A stretch of 64,000 bases of DNA, from positions 283,001-347,000 of the forward strand of contig CM034411.1 in the NCBI GenBank assembly GCA_019925095.2, given 5' to 3'. The notes below the pieces were generated by a model. That model ran no database searches. It saw nothing but the letters and a program-made list of their open reading frames with translations, and had not been told where the DNA came from. The stretch comes from Dendrolimus kikuchii. Lineage: Eukaryota > Arthropoda > Insecta > Lepidoptera > Lasiocampidae. The translations under genes were made by a program, and so were the position numbers. This document shows, piece by piece, positions 49,925-59,590 of the stretch (positions within the stretch are counted from its first letter, which is position 1; each line of letters begins with the position of its first letter).

Positions 49925-50155
49925 ATGCCAGGTGGTATGGCATTTGCCCGACTGGATGGCTACCACCCCTGGTCTAAAGCATGTCGCCATAACAACCTTG
50001 TGTCGTGTTCCGGCATTAGTGACCAGGTTACAGTCTCCCTTGAGAGAGCAGCAGCGCATTTGTAGCAACTTTGGTGTTGCAAATGTCCATAGGCGATGGT
50101 AACCGCTTTCCATCAAGTGGGCCGTCTGCCTGTCTGCTGATATCCAGCAATAAAA
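49925..50155 (-). mobile_element. SINE-like module (family T), first of a pair
   Basis: TGCCAGGTGGTATGGC to CAGCAATAAAAAAAAG. Lacks the CCGTGCAGG end. Confidence 0.65.
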
Positions 50156-50221
50156 AAAAGCAGGGAAAATCGTTTCCCAGAGACGAAAAGTACTGTTTTC
50201 ATCCTTGTGATTTGGCAACTC

Positions 50222-50450
50222 CTTGGTAGGACATTTGCCCGGCTGGATGGCTACCACCCCTGCTCTAAATAATGTCGACATAACAACCTTGAGTTGTGTT
50301 CCGGCATTAGTGACCAGGTTCCAGTCTCCCTTAAGAGAGCAGCAGCGCATTTGTAGCACCTTTGTTGTTGCAAATGTCCATAGGCGATGGTAACCGCTTT
50401 CCATCAAGTGGGCCGTCTGCCTGTCTGCTGATCTCCTGCAATAAAAAAAG
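50222..50450 (-). mobile_element. SINE-like module (family T), second of a pair
   Basis: TTGGTAGGACATTTGCCCGGC to CCTGCAATAAAAAAAGG. Same orientation as the copy 70 bp to the left, and truncated at the same place, consistent with a tandem duplication of one truncated copy. Confidence 0.65.
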
Positions 50451-50500
50451 GCAGCCTTATCGCTTAAAGTGATCTCTTCCAGGCAATCTGATTGAGAGGA
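50447..50500 (-). repeat. LINE 3'-end module fragment, inverted
   Basis: GGCAGCCTTATCGCTTAAAGTGATCTCTTCCAGGCAATC is the complement of the module at 27478-27520. Confidence 0.45.
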
Positions 50501-50617
50501 TACTTTTAACAACTTACGTCTAGGTATAATTAAATTAATAAGAAGTAAAATAAAAAAGGAAGAACAGTACAATGTGGACAGTAAACAACTAAGTTAAGAA
50601 GAATAGAAAAATATATA

Positions 50618-51105
50618 TTTTTCAACACACTTGCTCATAAAGTGGCTCTATGGTCACCGCAATTAGGCACAGAATGACACCCATAATCAAACTGTGACTA
50701 AAAAACATTATAACTCACTAGTGAGTTATAGATTAAAATTTTATTGGTTGAGTTGCTTTGTTCTTAAAAAAGTTTTTATTCAAAAAAAAAAGATCGTGTT
50801 CTATAGAACAAATAAATTAATGTTCCTATTGCTTGCTCATTTCATGCAACTTCTTATTTAAATAGATCATTTTAACTCGTACGTGTTTAATAAATAAAAC
50901 TTTCACTCATATATAACTTTTTTTATCTACTAAATAAAATGAGTGTTTGTTGTTATTTTATTCACAAGTGTGTTGAAAAACGTCGTATGGTACACGTGTG
51001 TATTGATGATTACCGTCCTCGGCTCTCTTAAGACCCTCGCCTACGGCTCGAGTCTCAATGGCGCCTCGGCGGTAATCACCAATGTTACACACTAGTACCA
51101 TAATG
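50618..51105 (+). mobile_element. Repeat P with inverted repeats and an internal perfect palindrome
   Basis: A 16-bp perfect inverted repeat (50618-50633, TTTTTCAACACACTTG; complement at 50965-50980) brackets about 330 bp. Inside is an exact 22-bp palindrome (50709-50730) centred on CACTAGTG. The right part (50787-51105) is nearly identical to 24700-25016 and contains a GC-rich island bounded by TGATTACCG and CGGTAATCA, then CACACTAGTACC. No ORF. A DNA transposon derivative is likely; a Helitron-like end (CTAGT) is possible. Confidence 0.6.
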
Positions 51106-51722
51106 TACTATTATTATAAAGTAAGGTAATGGTTTTTGAAAGATTTTTTAAATATGACAACTAATTTAGCTTTTCTGACATCTACGGGTAAAGAGTTCCA
51201 AAGGCAGACAGCCTGGGAAGGATTTGGAGTAAAATGTTGAGGAATGTGCTGGTGCCTTTAACAGTTATAGTACATATATTGCACATATATTTTTAAAATA
51301 TTTTATTACTAAATTAAATTCCAAAACTAGAGGTCTGATAGGTTTACCATAAAATTTCCTACAAACATGAACTCTTTATGGGATAGTAATAGTCAGTTAT
51401 TTGTTACGAATATAATTTTATTTTGTTTAAAAGAACAGTGAGGAATATCCTATTTTTTTTTCTCAAATTTATGCACACCCTACGAACTATTTGGGAAAAA
51501 CAAGTACACTACAAAGGAATGCGAACAACGTCAAACAGAAGAAATAACATCGATGCCTTTTGTTTTACACAAACAATCCAATTAGTGTTGCCAAAAGACG
51601 GTGGTGCGGGAGGGGGGTCTATGAGAAGGGGGAAGTGACAATTAAAAATGTATTGCGCTTGAAACAAATAAGGTTTTGCAAGGTTCTGTTTACGTTTAGT
51701 TGTGTTGTCTATACTCGTATAT

Positions 51723-52226
51723 TAATACGTGAGGCAAAAACTTTGTACCCCTTTTTACGAAAATTGCGCGGACCGAGGAGTATGAAATTTCGCACACTTA
51801 TAGTTTATATAGAGACGAAGCGACGAATGCTAATATTTTTTTTAAATTTTTTTATTGCAGGAGTTCAGCAGACAGGTAGACGGCCCGCTTGATTGAAAGC
51901 GGTTACCATCGCCTTTGGACATTTGCAACACCAAAGGTTGACTGAAAGGGAGATTGCAACCTGGTCACTAATGTCGGAACACAACACAAGGTTGTTATGG
52001 CGACATACTTTAGACCAGGGGTCGTAGCCATCCAGTCGGGCAAATGCCCTACCACCTGGCTGTGGGTTGTTTTGTCGCCTTTTACGACAGGCCGCCCCAA
52101 CGCAGGAAATTGTATTCTTTCTCCGTTCCTGCACGGATAAAATTAAAAAAAACATTACACACACTACTATACTCTTTTGTTTATTGCTGCCTTGGCGAAA
52201 TCTGTGATTATAGAAGTATAGTTTTT
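51723..52226 (-). repeat. Repeat family Z, split by a family T module
   Basis: The left piece (51723-51845) and right piece (52138-52226, ending TTATAGAAGTATAG) together give one Z copy in the orientation of 38255-38545, with the T module between them. The internal (ATTAAACC..) part is lost. Confidence 0.6.
51850..52137 (+). mobile_element. SINE-like module (family T), full length, nested in Z
   Basis: TTTTTTTATTGCAGGAGTTCAGC at the left and CCGTTCCTGCACGGATAA at the right: both ends present. An internal deletion removes the AGAGCAGCAGCGC segment. Confidence 0.75.
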
Positions 52227-52547
52227 AACAACAAATTATTAAGGTCAAATTGCGACCATTAGTTTTAATAGTTATTGAAGAAGAAATACGGAAGACCGAC
52301 AAAGTATGTATGTGCAAATTATTTTGCATCAACTATTATTTAAACTGGTGAGCCGTAAAATATATATTTCTTATTAAAACATAGCATCAAAACATTTAAA
52401 AATTATCCAAATTCCTCATAAAACTATAATTGGCATTTGGAAACTATTAAAACAACTCGACAAGTCCGCTTTATTAATAATATAAACTTGGGCCATGATG
52501 TCACAAGTCAATTAGTCTGATTTGCTATTATATTATTACTAGCGGCC

Positions 52548-53150
52548 CCGGCAGACGTTGTCCTGCCTTTAAAAAATAAAATTCTAGAGCCCGATCCCAG
52601 AGCCACCTACCGGTTCTAATTGTGAATGTAAACCAACCGAGAACCCACTCATCCCTACTCTGTGATGTTTGCTGGATGAGAGGTGACAACGGTAGACATC
52701 TAGCGGGGATAGCTGATCGATTGATAGTTAAAATTAAAAAAAATCGCGATGGAAAAATAGGGGTTGATAGTAGAGAGGTGGAATACTAAGAGTAATATAT
52801 TTTTTTTTATTCTAAGTCATGACAAAATAAGATTAAAAATCTTGCCAAAAAATTAAAGTTTATAATTAACAAATAAAAAATAGGGGTTGATCGTATAGGG
52901 GTGAAAATTTAGGGTTGTGTGTATTTTTTAATGCTGTATCCTAAAAAAATAAAAAAAGTAAAATTTATCTAAAAAATATATATTAGGGGTGGACTACCCT
53001 TAACATTTAGGGGGATGAAAAATAGATGTTATCTGATTCTCAGACCTACCCAATATGCACACAAAATTTCATGAGAATCGGTCAAGCCGTTTCGGAGGAG
53101 TATGGTAACTAACACTGTGACACGAGAATTTTATATATTAGATATGTAAC
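52548..53150 (-). mobile_element. Non-autonomous Helitron (family H2), full length
   Basis: On the minus strand it begins TCTAATATATAAAATTCTCGTG and ends GTCTGCCGGGGCCGCTAGT: 5' TC, GC hairpin, CTAGT. The 600-bp interior has repeated AT-rich blocks (AAAAATAGGGGTTGAT twice) and no ORF. Confidence 0.75.
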
Positions 53151-53207
53151 ATGCTATAAGTATCTTGCATAAAAGGGATACTACATTATTGAAGAACACT
53201 TTTTACT

Positions 53208-53490
53208 TTTTATCCGTGCAGGAACGGAGAAAGAATACAATTTCCTGCGTTGGGGCGGCCTGTCGTAAGAGACGACTAAACAACCCACAGCCAGGTGGTA
53301 GAGCATTTGCCCGACTAGATGGCTACCACCTTGAGTTGTGTTCCGGCATTAGTGACCAGGTTCCAGTCTCCTTTAAGAGAGCAGCAGCGCATATGTAGCA
53401 CCTTCGGTGTTGCAAATGTCCATAGGCGATGGTAACCGCTTTCCATCAAGTGGGCCGTCTGTCTGTCTGCTGAACTCCTGCAATTAAAAA
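53208..53490 (-). mobile_element. SINE-like module (family T), full length
   Basis: TATCCGTGCAGGAACGGAG to CTCCTGCAATTAAAAAAAAAA. Contains a 35-bp deletion after GGCTACCACC. Confidence 0.75.
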
Positions 53491-53795
53491 AAAAAACTTA
53501 AATGCCAAAACATCATTTGCATAGCAGCTCGCTCCAACCTCTTATACTATATTTTGTATAACGTTGTTATCTTGCCAAGCTTGTAAGAAATTTATAGAGA
53601 TACATCATTATTATAACTGTAATAATATTTTTCTTTCTTTTTATTGTCTCTTTGTCTTATTAAGTACGCACTGTTTGCTATAACTCCATTAATTCTTCAA
53701 AAAGTAATTCTGTAACATACTTCTGTATAAAACTTATAACAAAAAGAACTTGAGATATAAATAAAATACGAAATATAAAGAAAAACAATTTTAGC
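53491..53795. other. No feature seen
   Basis: AT-rich; no gene. Confidence 0.45.
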
Positions 53796-53885
53796 TAGAC
53801 GTGTTGCTGGGGAGTTACTTGCCGCTTCTTCTCCTTTACAGCATCAACACGCTGCGAAGCGGTGTACATAGACTAAGTAAAATTA
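53796..53885 (+). repeat. Repeat W
   Basis: GACGTGTTGCTGGGGAGTTACTTGCC to GCTGCGAAGCGGTGTACATAGACTAAG. Confidence 0.5.
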
Positions 53886-54537
53886 AATATGACCTTCAAA
53901 GTGTTCTCCAGTGCATGGGCGGATTTAGAAATATGACGCCTGTAGGGTATTCCGATAAATCGATACCCTAATGCACAATCATATTAATTAGATCATTTTT
54001 TTGTCAATGAAATTGTAACTTTATGATTTGTGAACATATCGTGAGACGTGTATAGTCTGGAATTATACCTCCCTTTGTACCGTAGTTTGAAGATTGTGTA
54101 AGACATAATATATAAAACAATTGGCCCCAAATTTGCCGCCCCTCCAAAATCTGCCGCCCTAGGCTCCAACCTACTCAGCCTATTGGTAAATCCACCACTG
54201 CTCCAGTGGAACTTATTTTGAACAAAAACTTGAATTTGAATATGAATAACAAATTCAAAATTTTTAATAAACAATACAAAAAAAAAACAAAAAAACATTT
54301 TGTATAAGCATAGCAAGTTGTGACGTAATATATTCCATAAATAGTGTAATCATTGTTGTTTACGCAGTAATCTGATATTAGACGGCCCAGAAGCACGGAA
54401 AGGCACAGAACTAAAAGGGCATGTTGGTATTCAATAATATTGAATGATTCAAGTTTATTTTTACATGGATCACTTTGGATGAATCAATCCAAATTAAAAA
54501 ACAGATGATTAAATACCGTTATATTATATTACTAGGA
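53886..54537. other. No gene seen
   Basis: AT-rich with low-complexity segments. A phrase CCGCCCTAGGCTCCAACC and TCCACCACTGCTCC suggests decayed repeat, but I cannot define it. Confidence 0.4.
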
Positions 54538-54580
54538 TATGCCGGCGACTTCGTCCACGCCTGACTTGAATTCCCGCGTT
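54538..54580 (-). repeat. Helitron 3' terminus fragment
   Basis: Complement reads GCGTGGACGAAGTCGCCGGCATATCCTAGT: hairpin region plus CTAGT, as at 28850-28905. Confidence 0.5.
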
Positions 54581-54597
54581 ATTCTTGGCACACAAAG

Positions 54598-55240
54598 TAT
54601 CACAACATTATAAAACTACGTTTTAACGGTCTTAAGCGCGGTAATTTTATTTGATTTTGGTTTTTCCGACGTTTTGGCCACTTTTCAGTGGCCGTGATTA
54701 CGGAAGACAAAGATGTCAAGTGTCAACGAGTATTGTTAAAGTTTTATTTAGCCTACCGCTAACTTGTTAATTTTAATTATTTAGGTTTAATTTTGTTATT
54801 ATTTATTCTATGGGAGCCTAATCTAATTTACTACCGCTTCGCAACATGTTATGGCTTGAAGAGAAGAAGCGGCGCAAGAAACTCTTCAGCAAACATCACT
54901 AGTTCTAATAATTTTATATAATATTAAAATGGGTGGAAGGAAAAATAAAAGTAATTATCAGTCAAGTTGGTTTGTGTTCCGTTGTAGATTAGGCTCCCAT
55001 AGAGTAAATAATAACCATAAACAAAATTAAAATTAAATAATTAAAATGAACAAGTTGGCGGTAGGCTAAATAAAACTTTAACAACACTCGTTGACACTTG
55101 ACATCTTTGTCTTCCGTGATCACGGCCACTGGAAAGTGGCCGAAACGTCGGAAAAACCAAAATCAAATAAAATTACCGCGCTTAAAACCGTTAAAACGTA
55201 GTTTTATTATGTATACAAGTCGCGAAAACTTAAGAAATTA
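54598..55240. mobile_element. Fold-back pair of repeat V (inverted repeat of about 220 bp)
   Basis: 54598-54830 and 55005-55240 are inverted copies (arm contains AACTACGTTTTAACGG, GGTAATTTTATTTGATTTTGG, CGACGTTTTGGCCAC, GATGTCAAGTGTCAACG and TTTAGCCTACCGC). The 175-bp spacer holds an inverted repeat W. Arms have diverged by a few percent. Single V halves occur at 48720 and 58859. Confidence 0.7.
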
Positions 55241-55434
55241 TTATATCACAGCGTTTAAAAAAATAATGTAAGTTGCGTTTTAGTGAAAACTGTGTCGACC
55301 AACTTCAAACCGCTTCCGGGAATTTCCCGCGGGATTCCCGGGTCAAAATATATCACACGTTTTATTACATAAAAGTCGCTATTGATCACAGAAAAAACCG
55401 TATCGGAATTCGATTTTTTTTTCAATCTGACTCT

Positions 55435-55670
55435 TTTTTTTATTTTTTTTTATTGCATGAGTTCAGCAGACAGGCAGTCGGCCCACTTGATGGAAAGCGT
55501 TTACCATCGCCTATGGACATTTGCAATACCAAAGGCTACGAATGCGCTGCTGCTCTCTTAAGGGAGACTGGAACCTGGTCACCAATGCCGGAACACAACT
55601 CAAGGTTGTTATGTCGACTTTAGACCAGGAGTGGTAGCCATCCAGTCGGGCAAATGCTCTACCACCTGGT
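55435..55670 (+). mobile_element. SINE-like module (family T), complementary
   Basis: TTTTTTTTATTGCATGAGTTCAGCAG to TGCTCTACCACCTGG. The CCGTGCAGG end is missing. Confidence 0.65.
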
Positions 55671-55851
55671 AATTAATAAAGGTACCACCTGCTGTCATTT
55701 AGAAACTATGCGAACCATAGATAATACATGCGATTCATATCCTAACTATTTGTTACAGCCACTGATAAATCACGGAATAAATTGTAATTTAAAAAAATAA
55801 ACAATTTTGTTACATCATCTTATACACTTATAAATTACTTTTCACTATTAA

Positions 55852-56130
55852 GTCGTGATAGCGTAATGGCTAGCGCACGCGTCCCAAACTCAAAGGGCGT
55901 GGGTTCGATCCTGGCCGGAACACATGCGCCACTCAGGCAGTTTTCTGACCTAATGTGCATATTGTTACAATTACCATGTGCTAATAACGGTGAAGGAAAA
56001 CATCGAGATAACCGATGTGTCAAACCTGCCAAGCCGCCTTGGACAAGCGTGGCGGGTATACTGTCCGTTCCCCCTATAGTGGGAGGCCCGAGACCAGCAG
56101 TGGGACATTTATGGGCTGTTATTACAAATT
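55852..56130 (+). mobile_element. tRNA-derived SINE, best-preserved copy
   Basis: Box A region TAGCGTAATGGCTAGCGC and a perfect box B GGTTCGATCC (55911-55920), spaced as in tRNA genes, then a tRNA-unrelated body ending CCAGCAGTGGGACATTTATGGGCTG. The split promoter is intact, so polymerase III transcription is possible. It directly abuts an RTE-like fragment. Confidence 0.88.
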
Positions 56131-56132
56131 AC

Positions 56133-56690
56133 AAGAAGAGTGAATTTGGGGAATAGTGTGAATGGAGCGTTAGGTAAACTTCTAGGCGCTAAGAACTACA
56201 GCCAGAAGGCCCAGCTCGCCGTACACAACGCGGTGCTGGTACCTACGCTCGCGTATGGAAGCGAGAGTTGGGTATGGAAGAGAGAGCATGAAAGTAGAGT
56301 AAACGCGGTTGAGATGCGAGCACTGCGCAAAATTTGCGGAGTGACGCTCGCGGACCGCATTCGTAATACCGAAGTAAGAAAGAGAATTGGTCTAAAAGAG
56401 AGTGTCGGGGTGAAGGTAAGGAAAGGAATGCTCCGGTGGTTCGGGAATGTGGAAAGAATGACTTAACAGATATACAATGCAAAAGTGGATGGATGCAGAA
56501 GTCGTGGAAGGTCACGACACAGCAGAAGGTTATGTCAGGAGCCTTAAGAACAGACGAGCGTGCATGACCAGAGCTATGAATGTCAAAGAAGCAAGTGAGG
56601 TGTGTAAGAATAAGCCTGCATGGCGCTCTGTTGTTCGTGCCTACCCCGCAAGGGAACTGGCGTAAAGTTATGTATGTATGTATGTAATTA
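56133..56690 (+). pseudogene. RTE-like LINE C-terminal half
   Basis: The longest copy of the [12 protein letters not shown] in the window. Reads VNGALGKLLGAKNYSQKAQL, AVLVPTLAYGSESWVWKRE, VEMRALRKICGVTLADRIRN, MLRWFGNVERM, then a stop and a 45-bp deletion (56462-56525 region), and finally RSLKNRRACMTRAMN to AYPARELA and (TATG)n. The 'TLAYGSE.W' and 'MR.LR.I.GV...D..RN' motifs are the conserved post-RT region of RTE-type LINEs. Non-functional: no RT core, internal stop, frameshift. Confidence 0.82.
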
Positions 56691-57179
56691 TTCTACGGCA
56701 TTTTAATTCGACTCCCGCTGAACTCGTAACAGGAGCACGCCATACTATTGTCATCTCTGCATGCGTTTAAAATAAGCTCTGGGCGTTTTTTACCTACCCC
56801 TGGAGGGTTAATAGGATATAATTATTATACATACTATATTTTTTCAAAGTTATTAATAACTGTTTTGAAGCTAGCTAAGTGTAAGCGCAAAAGCGGCTTA
56901 CAGCGCTTTCTCGCTGCTTTAAAAATTAAAGTTCTTTATGAAATTCACGTCGGAAGACAAACGTCTTTTAATCCCTGATATTGCTGTACTCCTTTGTTTA
57001 ACAATTTCATACTTTTTTAACTTAATTTTGAAGATATACTTTTAATGCAGAAGTTAAGATTCGCTTATCTTATCCAATTAAAATCTGAAACTTTCTGATG
57101 TAGTTTTCTTAGCAATTATGAATCGGATTTTCCTCCTTCGTTTCATGTTTTTTCATAACTTAGCATATAAATACCCCAC
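56691..57179. other. No feature seen
   Basis: A short piece of LTR S end (TTTTAATTCGACTCCC...AACTCGTAACA, 56700-56731) and otherwise AT-rich sequence. Confidence 0.4.
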
Positions 57180-57769
57180 TGCTAGGCTTTTTTTTATTAT
57201 TATCTGTATGTCTTTCAAGAGATACCATAAAAATGGCCCGCACTTTTGGGGGGCTTGCGTGGGGCCATGGGAAGGCCAACACGTAGAGACACCTTGACAA
57301 ATTTAATGTAAATTTGTCAAGCCCCGGCCAGTGTAGGACTATTGTGGGAAATGAGGACAAAAAGTACCGGGCTATTGTGGTGAACTGCTAATGGTACTAG
57401 GGGTCTGGGAATATGGGGACTATGACGTCTGCCCGTCGCAATGTTCAGGGAACATGGAAAAATGGACAGACGGTGACTCGCCACTCCCTACATGGGCCCC
57501 AAAAAATGCCATAAAGACAGGGGCAACATGGGTGTGAGTGGCTAAGGGGTGTCGAGAGGTGGGCTGCAGGTTCACCGAAGCTACTTCCGAAGTTAGGCCA
57601 TTTATCACTTCCACCCCTGGAGCTTGAGTCTTAGCTCTAGCGATCTCCACTCCGTGCCGGCTGGTTAAGGCAAGCACGGAGGCGGGGGCCTTGCCTTGGC
57701 TCCCGGAGTCAGGTACGAGGTGTCGCTACTCACCTAAGGCTTCGCCACAAAGCCCCCCTGCGGGATTAT
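57180..57769. repeat. Unclassified GC-richer repeat
   Basis: Contains AATTTAATGTAAATTTGTCAAG and CCACTCCCTACATGGGCCCC; 57540-57600 is shared, inverted, with 17961-18010. It runs into family X at its right end. Probably a LINE 3' region, but no coding motif is readable. Confidence 0.4.
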
Positions 57770-58265
57770 TATTATTAATGTCTCTACGGACTCGAATACC
57801 GTACCCTTTTCTACTACTTAATTTCTATGAAAAATTTGAGACTCCATACACGCTTATTGTTTATTTTTGTTAGTGTATGTGACATTACATGTAGTAATTT
57901 TTCTGTTTTGGTGTACCTTAAGAATAACTTATTATATTAATTTATTCTAATTTTAATACTAAACTTATACTAATGTAGAGTGTATCTGTTACATGCTGGT
58001 GTTGTGAGGAGTGCATGTGCAGTGTTGGCCTTATATCTATACTTATATATCCTTATAGTCCTATCTAGTGCCATGTGTGTTGTATTTTCTTTTCTGTGCC
58101 TGGGTTATTAATTGTTAGGCTCTTTGTGTGTCTTGATTTGTTTGTGGAGTGTGCGTGTAATGCAATGCGATGGTAGTGCGCGTAGGTTTGAGTATGTGTA
58201 TAAGTTTTATTGTTAGTTATGTGTTTGTTACACTGCTAGGCTTAAGCCGTACCGAATAAATTAAC
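57770..58265 (-). mobile_element. SINE-like retroposon (family X)
   Basis: TTATTATTATTAATGTCTCTACGGACTCG to about GCCGTACCGAATAAATTAAC. Shares its left block with 3732-4079 and 61617-62042, all in consistent order. Longer than the nested copy at 3732. Confidence 0.6.
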
Positions 58266-58447
58266 AGAATAGTACCGCCAAGCGGATTGTCGTATTTCAC
58301 ACATCGGTTATCTTAATTAATGAAGTTAACATTTGGAAATATAACGAGTTATTCAGTGTAGCTTGGATTGGAGAGTGACAGTTTATTTTTATAAGCATTT
58401 TAATTTGACAATATATATTATTATTTCAGTTAGGAAGTGGTAATTGG

Positions 58448-58525
58448 AACATACATACATACATAACTTCACGCCAGTTCCCTTGCGGGGTAGGCACGAA
58501 CACCAGAGCGCCATTCAGGCGCAAT
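58448..58525 (-). repeat. RTE-like LINE 3' end sliver
   Basis: ACATACATACATACATAACTTCACGCC to GCGCCATTCAGGC, about 78 bp, then unrelated sequence. Confidence 0.7.
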
Positions 58526-58593
58526 ACAGACAGAATACATAACAATCGATATATGGATATGTACATAAATAAGTATGTATATGTTTGTATTTA

Positions 58594-59450
58594 TAAAAAA
58601 AACTTCGTTTAAAAAACCGACTTCAAAAACTAAAAAGTATACAATAACTTATTTCTGAAGCTATTATTATTAATATATATTATCTAAAACATCTTAAAGT
58701 CGGTGCAAAGTAAAACATAAAAATTACTATATTTTGAAAATTACTAAGCACCGACTTTAAGATGTTTTAGATAATATATTAATAATAATAGCTTTAGAAA
58801 TAAGTTATTTTATACTTTTTAGTTTTTGAAGTCGGTTTTTTAAACGAAGTTTTTTTATAACAAATAATAAAACTTTTCAGTGGCCGTGATCACGGCCACT
58901 AAATGGCCGAAACGTCGGAAAAACCAAAATCAAAGAAAATTACCGCGGTTAAAACCGTTAAAACGTAGTTTTATTATGTATAGAAGTCGCGAAAACTTAG
59001 GAAAGAAGTTTTTTTATTTTTTTGTTACTTTTTAGTGTCTAGCTATGTATGGGTAGACCTACGAAAGGTGCCGCGCTCCTTAAAAAATAGAGGTCCCAAG
59101 AAACGGGAACAAAAAAATGTTCGTAAAATGAAAACTACGGGGCCAAACTATATCAAATTTTTAGGGGACCAAATGGCAACTATTCCGCATCAAACTAAAT
59201 AAGAATCACGTAAATCGGATCATAAATCTCAGCGTAATCGGTGTAAATATGGAACGGGAAGGAATTTTTTTCATAAAATAGTTCATAAAATGAAAACTAC
59301 TGGACCAAACCATGTCAAATTTTTAGGGGACCAAATGGCAGCTATTCCGCATTGAAAAAAAAAAGAATCACGTAAATCGGATCATAAATCTCGGAGTAAT
59401 CGGTGAAATCCCGACAAATTGAGAACCTCCTCCTTTTTTTGGAGTTGGTT
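58594..59450 (+). mobile_element. Composite fold-back element (family BM), interrupted copy
   Basis: Palindrome arms 58594-58702 and 58750-58858 (AAAAAAACTTCGTTT...AAACGAAGTTTTTTT), then repeat V inserted at 58859-59004, then the flank block (59018-59450; GTCTAGCTATGTATGGG, AGGGGACCAAATGGCA). The flank block has an internal duplication of about 150 bp (59125-59260 and 59290-59410) absent from the copy at 15295. Confidence 0.72.
58859..59004 (+). mobile_element. Repeat V inserted in BM, with 13-bp target duplication
   Basis: The insert is flanked by the 13-mer GAAGTTTTTTTAT at 58846-58858 and 59005-59017. It includes an exact 22-bp palindrome at 58879-58900 (centre CGTGATCACG). The uninterrupted BM copy at 15295-15862 has the sequence with only one 13-mer. 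Confidence 0.75.
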
Positions 59451-59590
59451 AAAAATCGGTTTAGTGGATCCAGAGATAACCTCCTACAACGTCACAAACT
59501 CACAAACTTTACCTCTTTATAATATTAGTGTAGATAATGCTAGTACAATATGACCTATTATATGTATTAAAAAAAAAAATAGGCAAAACA

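Noticed and set aside
49841..50572. A 243-codon ORF on the minus strand
   Set aside because: It spans two family T modules and their linker. Its repeated protein segments are translations of the repeat, including the A-tail.
55870..55925. A tRNA gene
   Set aside because: Box A and box B are present, but the sequence does not fold as a complete tRNA and continues into a SINE body that is repeated elsewhere.
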